Part shown: positions 35,704 through 49,730 of the stretch, piece by piece
Numbering within the stretch: the first letter of the stretch is position 1
Layout of the letters: each line of letters opens with the position of its first letter
Assembly (NCBI GenBank): GCA_947095535.1
Contig: OX352772.1
Span: 39,575,445-39,639,444 of the forward strand
Direction of reading: 5' to 3'
Length of the DNA stretch: 64,000 nt
Source of the DNA: Poecilobothrus nobilitatus
Lineage: Eukaryota > Arthropoda > Insecta > Diptera > Dolichopodidae
Notes under the pieces: model-generated
Told to the model about the DNA's origin: nothing
Database searches by the model: none
The model's input: the letters and a program-made list of their open reading frames with translations, nothing else
Position numbers and translations under genes: made by a program

Positions 35704-37965
35704 TATTTATTTTGATGTTGAAAGTTTAAGAAAAAGTTATATTTTCATAATAATTTCCTTGCGTTATTTCAAAAGATTTAAAATTTTTATAAACAAGGAG
35801 AAATCCATGTAATTGTAGTTAGAAAAAAAAAAATTACTTTTATTATTCGGAATTAGGAATATTTTCTTACAAGTAGGTACACTTCCCGTTTTTTAAAAAA
35901 ATTTTCTCAGAAAAATAAATATTTTTTTTTTGCATCCGATGGCCAATTTCCTGTTAACGTTTTGTTTTTTGTAATCAGAAGAGAAAATCATGTTGAAAAC
36001 AACATTTTTTATAACGTTAATACAAAAAAGTTTGTGTATATTATATTTGTTGTTTGTTTTTTTATATTACAAGACTGCATCTTATAAATATACAGTTATA
36101 AATACAATGGGAGACTAATTTCCTTTCGGATGTGTACCTATATATAATTATATATTATAATTTCCCTTGTTTATAAAAAAATTTGAAACTTGACTTAAAT
36201 CATTTGTTTAAAAAAGGAAAACTTTAGAGTTGAATCTTATTGATCAGTTTACTAAGTATCCAATACTTTACCTTTAATTATTATTAATTTACCGTTAATT
36301 CATTTGATATGGAATATCTCAGCATCCGGATTTTTATTTTTTATTTGTTTTAAAAAGTTTACATATCTCAATTTCATTAGTAACCTTTAGTGTATATTTT
36401 AACACATTATAAAAAGACCCCAAAAAAAAAATTATGTTACACATAAAATTTCCTATAGCGTTAAATTCTTTTCTAAAGTGATGAATTTACGTGTTTTATA
36501 GATTTTATTTTATTTTCGTTATCTTCTGTCACGTTTCTAATAAAAACAAAAAAAAAAAATTTGTAAAGAACGAAAACATTAAAAGTGTGTAATTTTTGTG
36601 TGACAAAATATTCTGTTTTATTCGTTCTTGGTTTTATTAGTACACAAAATGAGATCGAAATGATTCTTGAAAATTGTCTATAAGAGATGTTTATAATAAT
36701 TTAAATTATGGAACGCAAGAAAAGCATTCAAGTACATAATGCATAAAACCTAAATGATACCCAACATAAAGGAAAACATCAACAAGTTAATAAAATTAAA
36801 ATAAGACATTTTCTGGCATTCTTTAGTTTTATTTTATGTATGTATGTATATGTAAGATATATAAAAAGAAGAGAATTATATTTTTTATGACTTTTTGTTC
36901 TAGGGTGCACATGTAAAGCTCTTATTTTTTTTATAGCCATTAAAAAACTTTTTTAATTAAAAAAACTTGGACCTTTACTGATATCTAAAATAAAATTTAT
37001 TGTACACAAAAATAGGGAAATAGGAAAAAAAAACTTAAAAAAAAAAAACAAAAAAAAAAAAAAATGATATAATGGTCTATAAAATAACAGGTGTTATATT
37101 CATATAACTCATAATTTTGTTATAAATTTAAAAAATTGTATATATGTATTATGTATTTCAAGGTGAGAAGATGTTAAAATAAATTTTAAAACAAAAAAAT
37201 TATTAAAATATGAGTCAATACAAATAATTAATTTATGTGAATTTTAATTAAAATATAATTTTATGCCCTGTGCTTTCTCAGAAAATTTTTTTTAATAATT
37301 AAAGTTTTTTATATGATTTATAATTTGTTGAAAAATATGACTTAAAATTAAGTTCTTATTTAAAGATACTAAACATTTTTTATATTAGTTTTTTTATATG
37401 TGTTTTATAGAACTGATGGTGATAATTTTAAAAAACGTCGAAACAAAACAATTAAGTAAAATCATCCAACATTTTTTTTCAATAATTCTTTAAAGCCGTT
37501 AACTTTTAAATTTTATACTGCTGCTCTGCCACCATAATGTAATTTTATTTTCCACGAGCGCCTCTATTAACCGTGTTTATATCTGTAATATGTATTGTTC
37601 AGATTCAATCTGAGCAATTGCAAATTTAAAACTAGATTAAAGAAAAAAAAAATGGGAATCAATTTAAGTTAAATTTTAATTTGACTTTTAAAAACTAGAA
37701 AATTTAATTTAATTATTGTTTGAACTTTGAAATAAAAAATATGTACTTTTAAATTATTAACTCAAAATTCACCACATTGCAATTCAAATTTCGGAACAAG
37801 TTCTTTTCGTTAAAAAAGAACAACTGTAGATTTTATAATTAATGAGAAATTCTTATAATTTTGTTTTTAATTCATAATGCACTTGTTAAAAAGAGTCTGA
37901 AATCTGTTCTTTCTTTTTTATTGCGGCATTGGAGCTGATAGGAGGCTAAAAGGTTGTTTTTTATA
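35704..37965. other. AT-rich spacer
   Basis: A long stretch of A/T runs; a GTAT-type microsatellite lies at 36838-36850. No gene. Confidence 0.5.
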
Positions 37966-38285
37966 ATTATTAAATGGTATACTTTTCTTTAGGTACATAG
38001 TCCAATTGCCTTGAAATTCTACATAACGGTACCTAATGACGTCACCTATATTTTATAGAACCTGACTTGTGGCGCAAAGGCCATTTAAAGGTCAAATTGA
38101 TTATTTTGAAATTTTCCTAATATATTGTAGTATTTTACTTAAACCGTTATATTTTCGTCTACGATAGTATACAGGAACCAATTTTTTTTTACAATATTAT
38201 GGGTCCTATTGTCTTTAATAAATATCTTGTTTCATCTTAATCAGTGCTACCGTTTATGAGATACTACTTAATAAAACCATAAGAC
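37966..38285 (+). repeat. Family D single arm
   Basis: CATAACGGTACCTAATGACG, GGCCATTTAAAGGTCAAATT, GTCTACGATAGTATACAGGA and CATCTTAATCAGTGCTACCG match one arm of the foldback at 49.8-51.0 kb. No inverted partner is nearby. Confidence 0.72.
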
Positions 38286-39179
38286 ATAACATTGTCATCA
38301 CAGATTTCGACGAATACATTTTCGTGGAGTGATGTTGTAACGTTAGATGTGACATATCGATTATTGGGTTATTGTAAGTGATACTGCGATCTTTTAATGA
38401 AGATTTGTTGTACTCCTTCTATTACTACGTGTTGTGGATTTTTACTCCACTTATAATACTTCTGTTACCCTCTAAGAAGTGAAGATCTTTATACTTCTAA
38501 GTTACCTCTAAGATAAAGATCTTTTTAGCTCTTTCTGTTATACCTGTAAGAAGTAAACATTTTTATATGGTTTATTGCTGGCAATTCATCTTCGGCAAAA
38601 CTTCTAGATGCTTCTAGATGCACATATTTTCCTCGGAGTAAAGCTCCTTAGTTTTTAATTATTTGTCCTGGAATCTCTTCTTCTTCTTACAGACCTTGCA
38701 TGTACCCCCCATTATTTTTCAATTCTAATTTTCTTTAAGTGTGGCTTTAGCCGCTAGTGTCTGGGCAGGAATTCTGTTCGAATTTTAAGTTTATTTTTAA
38801 TCGAACTTATGATTTTTTCATATCTTTTCTGGTTTTACTTTCCAAAAGATTCTTAGATTGTCCATACCCGAATTTTTCACTCGATAGTGGGACACTGTCA
38901 GTGCTGGTATTATGATAGAATTACACAATTTCTTTTAAATTTTTAAATTAATTATCATCTATGCCATAAAGAGAATTACATAAAAAAAAAATATATAAAT
39001 ATAAGTGCTATATTAATGCTGTTAAAATATAGTATAGATAGTCAGCAGTTCTACAAAAAAACAAGATATCCAAAGATTTATCTACATCTTAAAATTAACA
39101 ACGACATAGTATGGTAAACCAGTAATTTAATTATAGATTAATATAAACCCATCTAATAAATTAGAAATATGAAAAGTGT
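38286..39179. other. Unassigned, less AT-rich patch
   Basis: Base composition is noticeably less AT-rich at 38340-38900, with many AGAAGT and AAGATC repeats (38465-38560). This suggests decayed mobile-element sequence, but no protein family could be read on either strand. Confidence 0.35.
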
Positions 39180-39795
39180 AGAAACCTACGACTTCCACTT
39201 GACATCTAAATGTCATACGGTGTCCTGCTGATATTTTTACTATATCCTACACAACAGGTTTAGTTTCGGTATTAAGATGAATTTCCATGTATTTTTTTGT
39301 TCTAAGAGATGCACCAGAAGTTTTGACTTCAAAAGCATTCGGTTTGTGTATTTTCTGCCTTTCCTTAGTGTATGACTTGTCAGTCTGCATTTTTTTATTA
39401 GCAGGCCGACAAAAAGTTTCTCTCCTGCAAGTCTTTACAAATTGCGTTTTCTGAAGTTAATATTCCAGGATATTCTGCATAATATGATACATAGGCATCA
39501 GTTTATATACAACATGACAACATGATTTTAGATGATAGGGTTAAATATCAATCAAATTTTACTACCATATTTAAGAATTGTGTTTACGCCATCATTGAAA
39601 ATTTATTTTTCTAGAGGTTTGCGAATTTCTGTACACTGAGAGTTTACGTATTCAAGCAATTGTGTGTTCTCAATTTTGACGTTTTAATTATACTGGGGTC
39701 GTTGAATTGTATTCGTTGTTTTGCTAACGTTTATTTCTTGACCTTCTTCATGTGTAAAATTGTCCATTGTGATTGCTTGTGGACTGATGCATATT
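39180..39795 (-). pseudogene. Decayed coding remnant, unidentified
   Basis: The minus strand reads MDNFTHEEGQEINVSKTTN, and after a stop VKIENTQLLEYVNSQCTEIR then KPLEK and NDGVNTILKYG. Further on it reads NAFEVKTSGASLRTKKYMEI and HLNTETKP. The amino-acid mix and restored phase across single stops look like real ancestral coding sequence. The family is not recognised; an ORF1 or gag-like protein of a retroelement is possible. No catalytic motif was seen. Confidence 0.35.
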
Positions 39796-41899
39796 ATTAA
39801 GTACATGTGAAAAATTCTATTATTAAAGCCGGTGTGAAAAATTCTGTTATTAAAGTTTAACTGAACAAAAAAAATTGTTTTGTTTTTTGGACTTTATTTA
39901 TATAACTGTTATTCAAATTTTAAACAAAAGATAAAATAATTATGAAAAAATATTTTTCCAAGTTATCTGTAATAATTTTCCTAAAATGACCTAAGATATC
40001 AACTGTAGTTCAACTATATTTTGTCTTTTAATAATTTATTTTATTTTGTATATAATAATTATTCTATATAAATTTGTTAAAAGAAAAACTTTATTTGAAA
40101 AAAAAAACAAGGAAACATTTTTCTAGGATAACAACTTTACAAAATTTTTTTTGTATTTTGTTTCTTTTTCTTTTATACTCTAGGGTCTTTATGCGTTTTT
40201 ATTTTAATTTTTTTAAATATTTTCCTCGGGCAGCAGTAGCAGATTATAACAGCAAAAATAACAAAATTATTAAATGACCTACATATTCATCTTTTTTTTT
40301 TACTCATGGTACAAAAAAATAAACTATAAAAGAAACATATAAAAAGTTAAAGACCCTTACTGGAAATAAGTCAGATTACAGAAACCGTATCTTTATACCT
40401 ATTATAGTATCTATAAAGATTATATATTTATACTATTCTATATAGGATTATGAAAGTTCCTAATTTTGTATCTGACAATCAGGTAATAAAAAAGAAACTA
40501 TTGTATAATAAGATAAATAAAACAAATTTTTGTTGGTATCCTTCTTTTTATTTTATTTTCAAATATTTTGTAATTTATATTAAAAAAATTCTATTTTAGT
40601 TTTTTTCTTTTTTTGTAGATAGAAATAGATAACAAATATGTAAGTATCCTGCTTATATCTGCTGTAAGGAGTAATTATGACAAGAAATTTACAAAACATT
40701 AAATTACAACAGTTTGTCTATTTTTAAAATAATGCTATGCGCACTGCAGTTTATTCTCATTATTAGGTGACCATTTATTAACTCTGTTGAATGGTTCCAT
40801 TTTTTCAGCATACTTTTTCAAACCGATTTGTTCTGTTTAATTTTTTAAACCATTGATTTTCATTTGCATGAATATGTAAGTGATTTTCTTCTCAATGACT
40901 CTGTAAGTGTAATGCCCCAACAAAATATTTGTGCGAGGCAGTTTAACTCTATTACCTGGTCTATTGACTTCTATTAATGAAGTCTAGAAAAGAGATCGGT
41001 CTTAACTAGTTTTCTTCGAGATTACCTTAAAATTTATTAAAAAATCATCTGTAGTTTTGCATCTTCAAGATTGATATTAAAATAGTCGATTGAATAAAAT
41101 ATCGATCGCAATAATTATAGATTACATTCGTCGACTATGAATTTTGATTTTTTTTTATCCAGCCGATTGATATAATATATCTAATTGAAGTTTTTTGCAG
41201 CAACATCAAACTTAGAGTTCTGCACAATGGCAAACTATGGGTAAAAAAAAGTGAGTCCAGCTTCTGATGATTATGTTGTCTGTCTGTTATCTAATAAAAC
41301 ATAATAATTTAATTGATTGATGTTTAGTTAATTTTTAAATAATTAAAACTCTCATCCTTAAATTATTTATATCTATAACAGATGTGTCTGCTGCTCAAGG
41401 TACAGGTTGAACAATTCACGATATACAAAATTCCAATTTGATCAATGGATTCCCTATTTAATACCACAAAATAACATATTGTTCTCAATTATGTTGGAAA
41501 TCTATGCCAAATTAAGGGTAACTGGTACCAGTACCAGGGTAACAGTCTATGTTAATTTGTCTATTGTTAATTTTTAAATCAATTTGTGTTTTATTTAGAG
41601 TATTCCATTATTGTAATTGTTATTATTGCTACAGAATTTGCGTTATTATGAATTGTCATTAACAAGTATAGGCAAAATTTCATCTATATATGTATATGGT
41701 ATCAAATTTATATCTTTTGTTTTTAAAATATTGTAATTTGGATTGTTACCCTATATTTTGTATCTGCTTTGAATTATTCCTCCCATTAAATATATAAAAT
41801 CACATAATAAAAATTGTTATATATTTCTCTGGATTTAATTATTATTATTATGATCATAATATTATTGATTTCTTCTATATGATACAATAAAAAGAAATC
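39796..41899. other. AT-rich spacer
   Basis: No gene recognised. A duplicate GTGAAAAATTCT-TTATTAAAG occurs at 39806-39858. Confidence 0.45.
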
Positions 41900-42395
41900 T
41901 TTTTAGCACATTTTCCAAAAATATTTTTAGCACATTTTTTAAAATATTGTCATATTAGTTTCAGTTTGTCCGTTCTTTCGTCAATCAGTTTAGAAAACTT
42001 CTACACGGTTTAAGAATGATCAATGAAATATTAACCATGGATAGCGGCCTAATTAAAAAATGATTATTGCCCAATTTATTACAGAATCATATCTCCTTAA
42101 AACTGGAAAAGCAGCGAAAATCCATATTTTCAAATGTATATAATATTACTTTAGGAATTTAGTATTTAAATTTACCGTTATGTACAAATAATTATTACAC
42201 GATTTACGTTTGCATCTTTAAAATGCTTGATTGACGAAATTGACGAAAATGTATCTTAATTCTTCATATTTATTTTTTACATAAAAAATTCAAAGAAAAA
42301 CTACAAATTTGAATGCAAAAGTAATCACAATACTAAAATATTTTATTATTAAATTGTCTGTTTGAAAAATGTGCGCCCACAAAAACATTGAGTTT
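41900..42395 (-). repeat. Family C copy, short
   Basis: TTAGCACATTTTCC with a duplicated TTTTTAGCACATTTTT, then TAGTTTCAGTTTGTCCG, AGAAAACTTCTACACGGTTT, AATTTACCGTTATGT and, at the right end, AAAATGTGCGCC. About 0.5 kb with no tandem unit. Confidence 0.7.
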
Positions 42396-42908
42396 TATAT
42401 ACTTTCTAATTCTGTGACACTATACAGCAAATAATAATGTTATAGAGATTGGTATAAATGAAAATAATGTTTTTTCTTAATGGACAAAGGAATTTTTCAT
42501 GAAAACCATTAATGAAAATAATTAAGTTGTAGGGCAGTTAACCATTAATTGAAAATAATTTATTTTCTTATAGCTGTTATCCTTCTTTAATCTTTGAGTA
42601 TTTAAGGCACATAAGAATCTTTTTTAACACTTAAGAATTTTAGTTAGAAATTTTTTAATTATTTATTTTTTTTTTATTACTTATTTTCTAAATGAGCCTA
42701 ATGTCATTTATTGAGTTATTACCGGAAATTTTCCATTTATTTTCAGAAAGGTGCTCAGAATTCTAATTAAATGATTAGTAAATTACAAAACAAAAAAACT
42801 ATCAATACTTTTATTTTATAGAACAATAAATTTTTTATTGAAATAGTTTAAGATTATATGATACTTTGATAAAATCTAATATATTTTACTCTTTTTGACA
42901 ATTGATCA
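42396..42908. other. AT-rich spacer
   Basis: Two ATGAAAATAAT-type near-repeats at 42450-42550; nothing else. Confidence 0.4.
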
Positions 42909-43165
42909 GATTCTTACTGTTTAAATCAGCCTTCTTCTGTACCCAATAAAATGGGATTAAGCCTTTAGCCGTAAACCCAGCTGGAGTAGCATGAGGGATT
43001 GGAATTGTAAGAGAACAATGAATTCGTCAATTATTATTACTACTTTACTAGTTACAAGTCATCAATACATCATCAATACGTACAACAAGCAGTAATATGT
43101 ATATACAACACCTTTCTACAAAAGGTATAATAATTAAAGGCAGCTCCAGTGTAGCAGCTTATTTT
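42909..43165 (+). repeat. Family F repeat copy 1
   Basis: AGATTCTTACTG, AAATGGGATTAAGCC, GGAATTGTAAGAGAACAATG and GGCAGCTCCAGTG align with the reverse complement of 56940-57195. No coding potential is seen; it may be a retroelement 3' end. Confidence 0.65.
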
Positions 43166-45002
43166 TATTATTATTAGTATTAATTAATATTACTATACTA
43201 CCTATTACAGAATCCAGATCAGTAATTATACAATTTATTAGTCAGATAAACTATTTATCTGATTTTTATAATAATTCGTATTCTTATATATGTTCGTCGT
43301 CTTTAATTATAGTTCGTTGTCTTAAATTAAATTAATTAAGTTCATTCAATACAATGGAGAAAAATTTTTGAATAATTTTCTTTAGGTGTAAAATAATAAT
43401 TTTGTTCTGTAAAATCTTAATAGTACATTTTCTTTTTCTCGCAAAGTTTTAAAGTATTTGATTCCGTTATATTTGTACTAAAACCTAGCCAATTTTTTCC
43501 ATTAGGAGAATAGTATGATTCTAAAGATGTAGTATATGATATTCTAAGGATTTATGTAGTATGATTCTAAGAGAAAACTAGAAAACATGCTAGAAAACAT
43601 TATTTCAAATCAATAAATTATAACTTATACTACTTTGCTGAAATATAATTTAGAAAAAAAGTGTTCTGATTAAAATTTTGAACAAGTATATAAATTGCAT
43701 ACATTAAGGGGCATAAATAATTAATTTAAATCATTTTATTAATATTTACACAAAAACTAAATGTTCAGAAGAAAAAAAATATATGTATATTTTTATTGTA
43801 TCAAAAGTATTAATTCTGAATAAACTTTGCTAAATAAAAACTTTTTTAAATAAAAATTTGAAAAATTTGCTTATTAGTTTCGACTGCACTGAAATGGCAC
43901 TACATATTTAATGCACTGAGAAATTTTCACTTTTAATTTTTGTTATTTTCTAAACTTTGCTTATATTTTCAATTATTTTTTGTGCGTTTGTTTATGATAC
44001 CATTACCAACATTTTTACACCCAAAACATTTTTATGAATTTTATAGTTAAAAGTTTAAAAATGCGTTTTTATTTTGATATTTTTGACTTTTGAATAATAA
44101 ATCAATTAATAATACATACTGTACACAAAAAACTTTTAACATCTTTTTAGAAATTAAGTTGAAAAATTATTCAATCAAGAGGTAGAAACGCTACAGATTT
44201 CAGAAAAGAAATAATGAATTTTAAATTTTTTTAAAAAACAGCGAAGAAAATAAGATGAGTATAGGTATATTTAAACTTTTTAAAGAATTTGGTTTCAAAT
44301 TTTTATTCATTTACTTTTAATCAAATTGACATTAACTTTTAAAAAAGTTTTTAATGAACATTAACATTAAATTTCCATCATCTCTTACATAAAATTTAAA
44401 TTTAATATAATGAAGATGATGTTGAGACAAACAACATCATTCATTATCATAAAGACAATGAAGAAGGTTAATAAGTTACGAAGTTTTAATCCCACAATTT
44501 TTATTTTTTGTTTTTTTTAAACTTTTCTACAATCAGGATATTCATTAGTTAATTCTTATGAAAGAGTTAAATTGGGTGTTAAGCACATACTCCCATTTTT
44601 TTTTTAAATTAAATTTATTTCATGTCAATCATAAATCTTATAACAAAAAACTTTTTAAAGAAAAAGGAAGATTAAAGTCTAGAATATAAGAAAAAAAAAA
44701 AAAATTTAATTCAATAAAATTTATAAAACAAAATTTTAGTAAGGATTCAACTTCATTCAAGTGATGAAATCCTTAAATTTGGACCAGTTAGAACCAGATA
44801 CTGATTATAATAAATAAAACTTAAGTTTCCTAAAGAATAAAAATCGATCGAAGTTATTTTTCCAACAACAACAGCAACAACAAAAAATTGAAGAAAAGTT
44901 TGATAATTTTGAAAATTTGGAAAAATCATCAAAATGTAAGAGTCATCAATTATTTGTAAGACTCATTCGTGTTAACCCACTAATATTTACACCTCGTTTT
45001 TT
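43166..45002. other. AT-rich spacer with a small family C scrap
   Basis: TTGAAAAATTTGCTTATTAG at 43857-43876 with TTTCGACTGCAC matches the family C terminus. Short direct repeats of GTAGTAT-GAT-TTCTAA lie at 43510-43575. No gene. Confidence 0.45.
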
Positions 45003-45625
45003 TTAGAACATTTTTCAAAAAATATTTTAAAACTTTGCTTATTAGTTTCACTTTTTTCGTCTGTCAGTTCCGTCGGTCTGTCTGTTCGTCCGTCTGTATA
45101 CACATTTTTTACACCGCTTAAGGTAGAATAATAAAATGTTATCTATGCATAGATTTTCTAAAAAAAATTAATATTGTAAAACAACTTTTTATGTAGGTTA
45201 ATCCATTACGGACTACATCTCCTCAAATTCTGGAAAACCTTATTTTTAATGATTGTGCTTCCTTTATATGTCAGCAACATTTTTAGATAGAATCTTGAAC
45301 ATTTTTTTGTCCCACACCCCGTTTAATACCCCACACGTCTCATAAATTGAAAATTTATTATTTTTAGTTACCTGTAACTCAGGCACCTGTAAAAATTTTT
45401 CCGAAATAAAAGTCAAAAATTAGAGCTCCAAGATTAATTTTTTACATGAATTAGCAACTTTTTTTAATTATTTAGTGTTTCATTAAAATTGAGAAAAGTG
45501 TCTCTTTATTTTTCACAGTTTTTCTTATATATTCTAGCTTCTAAGATAATTTACATATTTTTGTGCAATCACAATAGTCTTTTGGAAAATGTGTGCCTTT
45601 TAAAATGTTTGTACCTTTCCCTTGC
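45003..45625 (-). repeat. Family C copy
   Basis: AGAACATTTTTC, GCTTATTAGTTTCAC, GTCCGTCTGT-type tract (45060-45100), ACACCGCTTAAGG, CCGTTTAATACCCCAC, CTGTAACTCAGGCACCTGTA and GGAAAATGTGTGCC. About 0.62 kb, single unit, diverged. Confidence 0.72.
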
Positions 45626-47492
45626 GGATGGGGTTGTTTCCATACAAATATTTTAATTTTTTCAAGTTATAATTAAAATTTTGTTAATTACATTTAATAG
45701 GAATGTTCTATGTTTAATTTATAAATTTTTCTTAATCCTATACCTATATATAATCCTATAATCCTATATATAAGAGTTATTATTAGTAAGAATATTAAAT
45801 TATCTTTTTCATACTGTTATGCTAAAAGTACCGTTTCCATTTTTAAAAGCTGGCCGAAATGCAAAAAACTTTTGTCAAATTTTTTTGATATCATCTTTAT
45901 GTTAATATTTAAGTTCTTAGATAATTTGTTGATTTGCTTCGAACATTCCAGGATAATACGCCTGAGGGTAAGCGTTTGATAACAAAATTCACAAGAGAGA
46001 CAGTTAGTTTCCTTATAAAGATATTTCCTTATATAGATATTTATTGGTCACCAAAATTTTTGCTATTTTTAACCTCATAATATTAATAGCTAATTATTGT
46101 TTTGAGTTTACCCATATTTTTATTTACAAGATATACTTGATTAAATTATAATATTCAAGATATAGTGGATTGATCCTTGATTAAAAAGAGTTTCTATTGT
46201 TTCAATTTATCTGCTTCATTTTATTGTTTAAATTTTTTAACTCCTTTTTAATTTGAAAACATTGAAAGTCACCCATTATATACTTTTTTTAATGATCATC
46301 TGTTTCGTCTATTGCTTCATTGCCACTGATACTAGTGTGGCCAGAGATCCAAAAAATCTAATATGTTATACATTAGCATTAATTTAATAATTAATTAATT
46401 AAGAATAAAAAGAAAGGATGTTTAGAAAATCGTACCTCATATTTGTAATTATTTTATAATTAAATAATTATCTTTTATCTTTTAAAATCTAAAGAATTTA
46501 TTTTTTGCCTCCTTAGAATTTATGTAAAAATCATCAGACCAATTGGAACCAAATTCTACAAGAACATTTCATATGGAAATTGCTAATAATAAGAAACTAT
46601 TTCACGCTTCTTTCCATTAAATCATTTCCGTGTTAAGAGTGTGCTGATAAGCTAACAGTTTTTAGATTTAGCCAATCCAAATTTTGGCCTTAAGTTTATC
46701 GAGTTTACTTCAAACTTCGCAGAAGCGTTTCTGCGATTGAATAATTTTTTTTTCTTGCGAGGGTACGTGGGAATCATCGACAGATACTATATAGAGGAGT
46801 GAAATGAGCACGAGTCCTTTATGAGTGTTTGGAAGTTTAACCCACTAAACACCACCTCGTGCTTTGATGAAATTTCTTAATGAAAAACTTTCCTTAAAAA
46901 AATTATTGTTATTCCTATTAAAACATTCAAAACAAAAACGTTCAACATATATATTCTAATTCAAAATAATATAGAAATTCTTTTTTTTGGAGGTCAAGAA
47001 GAAATAATTTTACAGGAACTCTAATATATGGGTATATGACTGTCAACAAGGAACTAGGTTATAGAAAATCTATTTTATAAGTTATCAACGTTATTATAGA
47101 AAACTAAAAAAACCAACATCAATAATTTTCTTTTTAAATATAAAAACCAAATCTTAAGAATTTTCTAATTAAGTGTATACCCGAAGAAGAAGTTTTTTTC
47201 GACAATGAAAATTCAACGTTATGACAAGCATATTCACTTTGTTCAGAATATTTTATTAAACACTTTTTTACTATAGAGAAAATTAACTTTTCATCAAACG
47301 GGATTCACATTCATTAACCTGTTGTAAATTGTACCTGAAGTTTTTAATTTATCATTCAATTTCCATCAATCGCAGACCATTTTTTTTTTTTACGTGATCA
47401 GAAAACTTGAATAATCCTTTAATTACTCAATACCAATCAAGACTAATATAGGTAAAAAGTAAAAACCATTTAATCATCAAAACAAAAAAAAA
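45626..47492. other. AT-rich spacer
   Basis: No gene recognised. The 46590-46870 stretch is a little less AT-rich but unreadable. Confidence 0.45.
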
Positions 47493-49288
47493 AAACAAGG
47501 TAGAATGTAAACCAACGGTTTTTAAAAGCGCACATTTCCAAAACTCAATACAAATTGTTTAGAAGTGTGACTTACACAAAAATTTGAAAACTTCATGTAA
47601 TAAGAAAAAACTTGAAAATAGGACATTTTTGAGATTTTGAGGGGCCGTAAGTCCGGAATCCTATATAACTAAGAAAAACCGTTAACATACGTAAAAATAT
47701 ATTATTGAAGCTTTAATTTTTATGCTTGCCGAAGAAAAGTTTTTACAGGTGCCTAAGTTACAGGTGTCTAAAAATAGCAAATTTTCAATTTTTGAGGCGT
47801 AATAACTCTTAAAGAGGGGGCGTTACCAAAAAATTTTCTGAGGAAACTTATACTAATTCTAAAAGTTCTTTCTTGTCTCAAAATTTCAGGTTCGTATCTA
47901 AAGGGGTGCCGGAGTTATGAAAAAAGAAATTTCATGCAAAATGTGGTTTTCACATAACGGTAAATTTAAATCGTAAATTACAAAATATTACATAATTTTG
48001 ATATTGTTTTATATAGATAATAAAATTTTCGATCTTCTACCGGTTTTAGATTGCAAAACTATTACGCAAAGCCCGAGATATATACATCTGAAAATGGAGC
48101 TTTTTTACAATTTTGAAGAGCTGCAGCTTTGGAACCCTTTACAACTAAAATAAACCTTTCACACACGTAAAAATATATTATTGTAGCTTTCATTTTCATG
48201 TCTTGCCGAAGAAAAATGTTTACAGGTGCCTAAGTTACAGGTGTTTAAAAATAGCAAATTTTCAATTTTTGAGGCGTAATAACTCTTAAAGAGGGGGCGT
48301 TACCAAAAAATTTTCTGAGGAAACTTATACTAATTCTAAAAGTTCTTTCTTGTCTCAAAATTTCAGGTTCCTATCTAAAGGGGTGCCGGAGTTATGAAAA
48401 AAGAAATTTCATGCAAAATGTGGTTTTCACATAACGGTAAATTTAAATCATAAATTACATAATATTACATAATTTTGATATTGTTTCATATAGATAATAA
48501 AATTTTCGATCTTCTGCCGGTTTTAGATTGCAAAACTATTACGCAGAGCCCGAGATATATACATCTGAAAATGGGGCTTTTTTACAATTTTGAAGAGCTG
48601 CAACTTTGGAACCCTTTACAATTAAAATAAACCTTTCACACACGTAAAAATATATTATTGTAGCTTTAATATTTACATCTTGCAGAAGTAAAATGTGTGC
48701 AGGTTCCTAAGTTACAGGTGTTTAAAAATAGCAAATTTTCAATTTTTAAGCCCTAATAGCTCATAAACAGGGGGTGGTCCGAAAAAATTTTCTGAGGAAA
48801 CTTATACTAATTCTAAAAGTTCTTTCTTGCCTCAAAATTTCAAGCTTGTATCTAGAAGCGTGCCGGAGTTATGAAAGTAGAAAAATCATGCAAAATTTGG
48901 TTTTCACATAACGGTAAATTTAAATACTAAATTTAAAAAAATTGTATAATTTTGATATTAATTTACAAAGATAAAAGAAATACCTGTCGAATGACGTTTT
49001 CAGATTGAAAAAATCTTAAGCAGAACATAAGATATATGCATTTAAAAATAGGGCTTTTTCAAAGTTTGAGGGGGTGTAGCTCCGTAATGGGGGGGGCTAC
49101 ATGAAAAAGTTGTTCCACAAAATTATTTTTTTTATAAGACCTACCTATGGTTAAAATTTTTTTTCTCTATCTTTAACGGTGTAGAAGTTTTGTAAACAGA
49201 CGGACGGACGGACGGACGGACGGACGGACAGAGTGAAACTAATAAGCACATTTTTTCAAAATTTTTTTGGAAATGTGCTAAAAAAAAC
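47493..49288 (+). mobile_element. Family C element, longest copy
   Basis: Starts ACAAGGTAGAATGTAAACC and ends GGAAATGTGCTAAAAAA. TTGCAAAACTATTACGCA recurs at 48051 and 48528, so the internal unit is 477 bp. About three units are present, the first two nearly identical (CTCTTAAAGAGGGGGCG, AAAGGGGTGCCGGAGTTATG). A terminal module follows, with TAACGGTGTAGAAGTTTTG and an uninterrupted tract of seven GGAC repeats at about 49200-49228. Near identity of adjacent units indicates recent unit duplication. No protein is encoded. Confidence 0.85.
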
Positions 49289-49730
49289 AAAAATCTTAAC
49301 CCTTAAATCAAAAGGGTTATATTAAATTTTTTTCGAAAAAAATCATTTAATTATTGATTGCTTTGCATGAATGACTTTCAAAAAGTGATGAGAACACGTG
49401 AAAAATAAGTATGTTGTAATATATGTACGTGCTGAACATTTTAAAGATATTTCAAGTACACTTTTATTGAATTTTACAACATTGTATAGTTAAAGAAATA
49501 TATTACAAGGAATAAAAATTTATAGAGAAATTTTTGAGATGTTCTTAATTGACAAATTAAAAGAATTTAGAAAAAAATGTTTGCAAAAATTTCAATTAAA
49601 ATTCTTTGAAGAAAAAAAAAACGTTTAAATTGTATTAGAATATTTAAATGATTTTTATTGAAAGAAAACTTTTTACTGGCTGTATAAATGAATGTATAAT
49701 TTAGGTAGGTATTGTTTTCATACCAAAAAT
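49289..49730. other. AT-rich spacer
   Basis: Nothing recognised. Confidence 0.45.
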
